Source of the DNA: Lactococcus sp. S-13
Lineage (GTDB): Bacteria; Bacillota; Bacilli; Lactobacillales; Streptococcaceae
Assembly (NCBI RefSeq): GCF_004210295.1
Contig: NZ_SDAK01000001.1
Location: 186,001-250,000, forward strand
Direction: 5' to 3'
DNA: 64,000 bases
The position numbers were made by a program, and so were the translations under genes. The notes below the pieces were generated by a model that was not told the DNA's origin, did not search any database, and saw only the letters and a list, made by a program, of their open reading frames with translations. Shown piece after piece: positions 62,700 through 64,000 of this stretch (its first letter is position 1; each line of letters opens with the position of its first letter).

Positions 62700-64000
62700 A
62701 TGGAAAATTTCAAGAAAAATGATACTTTTGAAGCGGAAGTGATTGACTTAACTCATGAGGGTCAAGGTGTAGTTAAAATCAATCGTTTTCCCTTTTTTGT
62801 TGACAATGCGTTACCAGGCGAGCGCATCAAAATGCGCGTGCTGAAAGTTGGAAAATCTTTTGGTTTTGGACGCGTTGATGAGTTTTTAAGTCAAAGTGAA
62901 CATCGTATAAGCGGAATTAATTTGGATTATTTACGTACAGGTATTGCTGATTTTGGCCATCTTGCTTATAGTGAACAGCTTAAATTTAAACAAAAACAAG
63001 TCAGTGAGCTTCTACGTAAAACAGCGGGTAAAGTAGAATTTCCCGTTCTACCTGTCCTTGCTGCAGAGCAAACACTAGCTTACCGTAATAAAGCGCAAGT
63101 TCCAGTTCAGATGGTTGATGGATTGCTAACCACAGGATTTTATCGTAAAAATTCACACACATTGGTTCCTGTGGAAGATTTTTATATTCAAGATAAAGCG
63201 CTAGATGCGATTATTCTCTTCATCCGCGATGAATGTCGCCAGATGGCTGTCCAAGCCTATGATGAGAAAAGCCGTAAAGGCTGGTTACGACACATTGTTG
63301 TTCGTCGAGCTTACCATACAGGTGAAGTTATGGTTACTCTCGTTGTAACCAACAAAAAAGCACCTGTTCCAATTAAGGTGTTGGTCAACAAGTTAGCTGC
63401 ACAATTTTCAAATCTCAAGTCTGTTCAATTGAATATCAATAAAGGAACTGGCTCGTTTATTTTGGGTAAAGAGTTCGTTGTACTCTATGGACAAGATTTT
63501 ATTAGTGATACAATGTTAGACAAAACTTTCCAAATCTCAGCTCCAGCCTTTTATCAAGTGAATACTGCTCAAGCAGAAAAACTCTATCAAACAGCTTATG
63601 ATTTTGCTCAGCTCTTGCCAACCGATGTTGTCATCGATGCCTATTCTGGTATTGGAACCATTGGTTTAGGGATGGCGGATCGTGTGGCGAAGGTTTACGG
63701 GATGGAAGTTATCGCCTCAGCAGTTGAAAATGCTCAACATAATGCGCAACTTAACCATATTGAAAATGCTCATTATGAAGTAGGGACTGCTGAAACGATT
63801 ATGCCTAAATGGCTAGCTGAAGGAATTTCGCCCGATCTTATTTTCGTTGATCCACCCCGGAAAGGTCTTGATGAAAGTTTCATAGAATCAGCAACTGAAG
63901 CAAATCCTCGAGCAATTATCTATATCTCTTGTAACCCAGCTACCTTTGCGCGTGATGTTGTCCGCTTCGAAGCTCAAGGCTATCAGCTTGAAAAGGTTCA
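62700..64000 (+). CDS. 23S rRNA (uracil-5-)-methyltransferase, RlmD/RlmCD type, 3' end missing
   Basis: A TRAM RNA-binding domain (EAEVIDLTHEGQGVVKINRFPFFVDNALPGE) precedes the RumA-type methyltransferase. SAM site VIDAYSGIGTIGLGMA, VDPPRKGLD and the catalytic cysteine in YISCNPATFARD are present. About 433 residues are in the window and the frame continues past the edge. The Fe-S cysteines of E. coli RlmD are absent in the N-terminal linker, as in Firmicute RlmCD. Confidence 0.92.
   Translation, partial: MENFKKNDTFEAEVIDLTHEGQGVVKINRFPFFVDNALPGERIKMRVLKVGKSFGFGRVDEFLSQSEHRISGINLDYLRTGIADFGHLAYSEQLKFKQKQVSELLRKTAGKVEFPVLPVLAAEQTLAYRNKAQVPVQMVDGLLTTGFYRKNSHTLVPVEDFYIQDKALDAIILFIRDECRQMAVQAYDEKSRKGWLRHIVVRRAYHTGEVMVTLVVTNKKAPVPIKVLVNKLAAQFSNLKSVQLNINKGTGSFILGKEFVVLYGQDFISDTMLDKTFQISAPAFYQVNTAQAEKLYQTAYDFAQLLPTDVVIDAYSGIGTIGLGMADRVAKVYGMEVIASAVENAQHNAQLNHIENAHYEVGTAETIMPKWLAEGISPDLIFVDPPRKGLDESFIESATEANPRAIIYISCNPATFARDVVRFEAQGYQLEKV

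Noticed and set aside
1-64000. tRNA, rRNA, prophage or insertion-sequence genes
   Set aside because: I scanned for cloverleaf, rRNA-like and transposase features and saw none; the only recombinase-like gene is the conserved XerD-like protein.

Overview
The window is 64 kb of low-GC Firmicute chromosome that I assign to the genus Lactococcus. The evidence is gene content and order: a folA-clpX-engB-folB-folK-folE-folP-nudix-folC folate block, gltBD, dltX-ABCD, an HdiR-type LexA-like repressor, the murI-rdgB-phosphodiesterase-xerD-like-scpA-scpB-rluB segment, and PurR boxes placed about 76 bases upstream of predicted transcription starts. I cannot resolve the species. I see no tRNA, rRNA, CRISPR array, prophage or full insertion sequence. 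Nearly all genes are housekeeping genes.

Layout. 1-10 kb: end of a VOC protein and an MscS-type channel (minus strand), then amino acid metabolism (ilvE, gltB, gltD, lysA), with CodY-like boxes at ilvE and gltB. 10-17 kb: yneF, murI, rdgB, phosphodiesterase, a degenerate XerD, scpAB, rluB, an FMN riboswitch with ribU, and hdiR. 17-24 kb: rplJ-rplL with an L10 leader, then dltX-A-B-C-D for teichoic acid D-alanylation. 24-30 kb: hemW-like, a membrane-anchored GH25 enzyme, a secreted coiled-coil gene broken by an amber codon, dCMP deaminase, acyl-ACP thioesterase, a HAD phosphatase and a DUF1461-type membrane protein. 30-36 kb: purine salvage (guaC; xpt-pbuX under a guanine riboswitch) flanking a divergent mntR-mntH manganese operon. 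36-45 kb: trmL, folA, clpX, engB, the folate pathway, and a deoxynucleoside kinase. 45-54 kb: hom-thrB, an ECF vitamin S component, murB, potABCD. 54-64 kb: an M24-like protein, cytoplasmic alpha-amylase, msrB, an Spx-like protein, sbcDC and the start of an RlmD-type rRNA methyltransferase.

The most unusual feature is a dense family of short palindromic repeats built on CTGACG...CGTCAG with A/T-rich flanks resembling AGAGAAAATACTGACG. I find it at about 14 loci. Copies occur as near-perfect hairpins between genes, as a seven-unit tandem array of 41-bp units between a HAD phosphatase and a membrane protein, at gene ends where the repeat supplies the last codons or the stop codon, and in frame inside the conserved enzymes GltB, DltA and ThrB, where it encodes SVSK-like or VLSAKK-like peptide insertions. 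No mobility gene is nearby, so how it spreads and what it does are open.

Other points: folK and folE appear split by a frameshift relative to the fused folKE known in Lactococcus lactis; four genes appear to be transcribed from an extended -10 only 5-7 bases before the ATG (leaderless candidates: murB, GH25, an rRNA methyltransferase and a membrane protein); and several family members have lost catalytic residues (XerD-like, M24-like, Spx-like).
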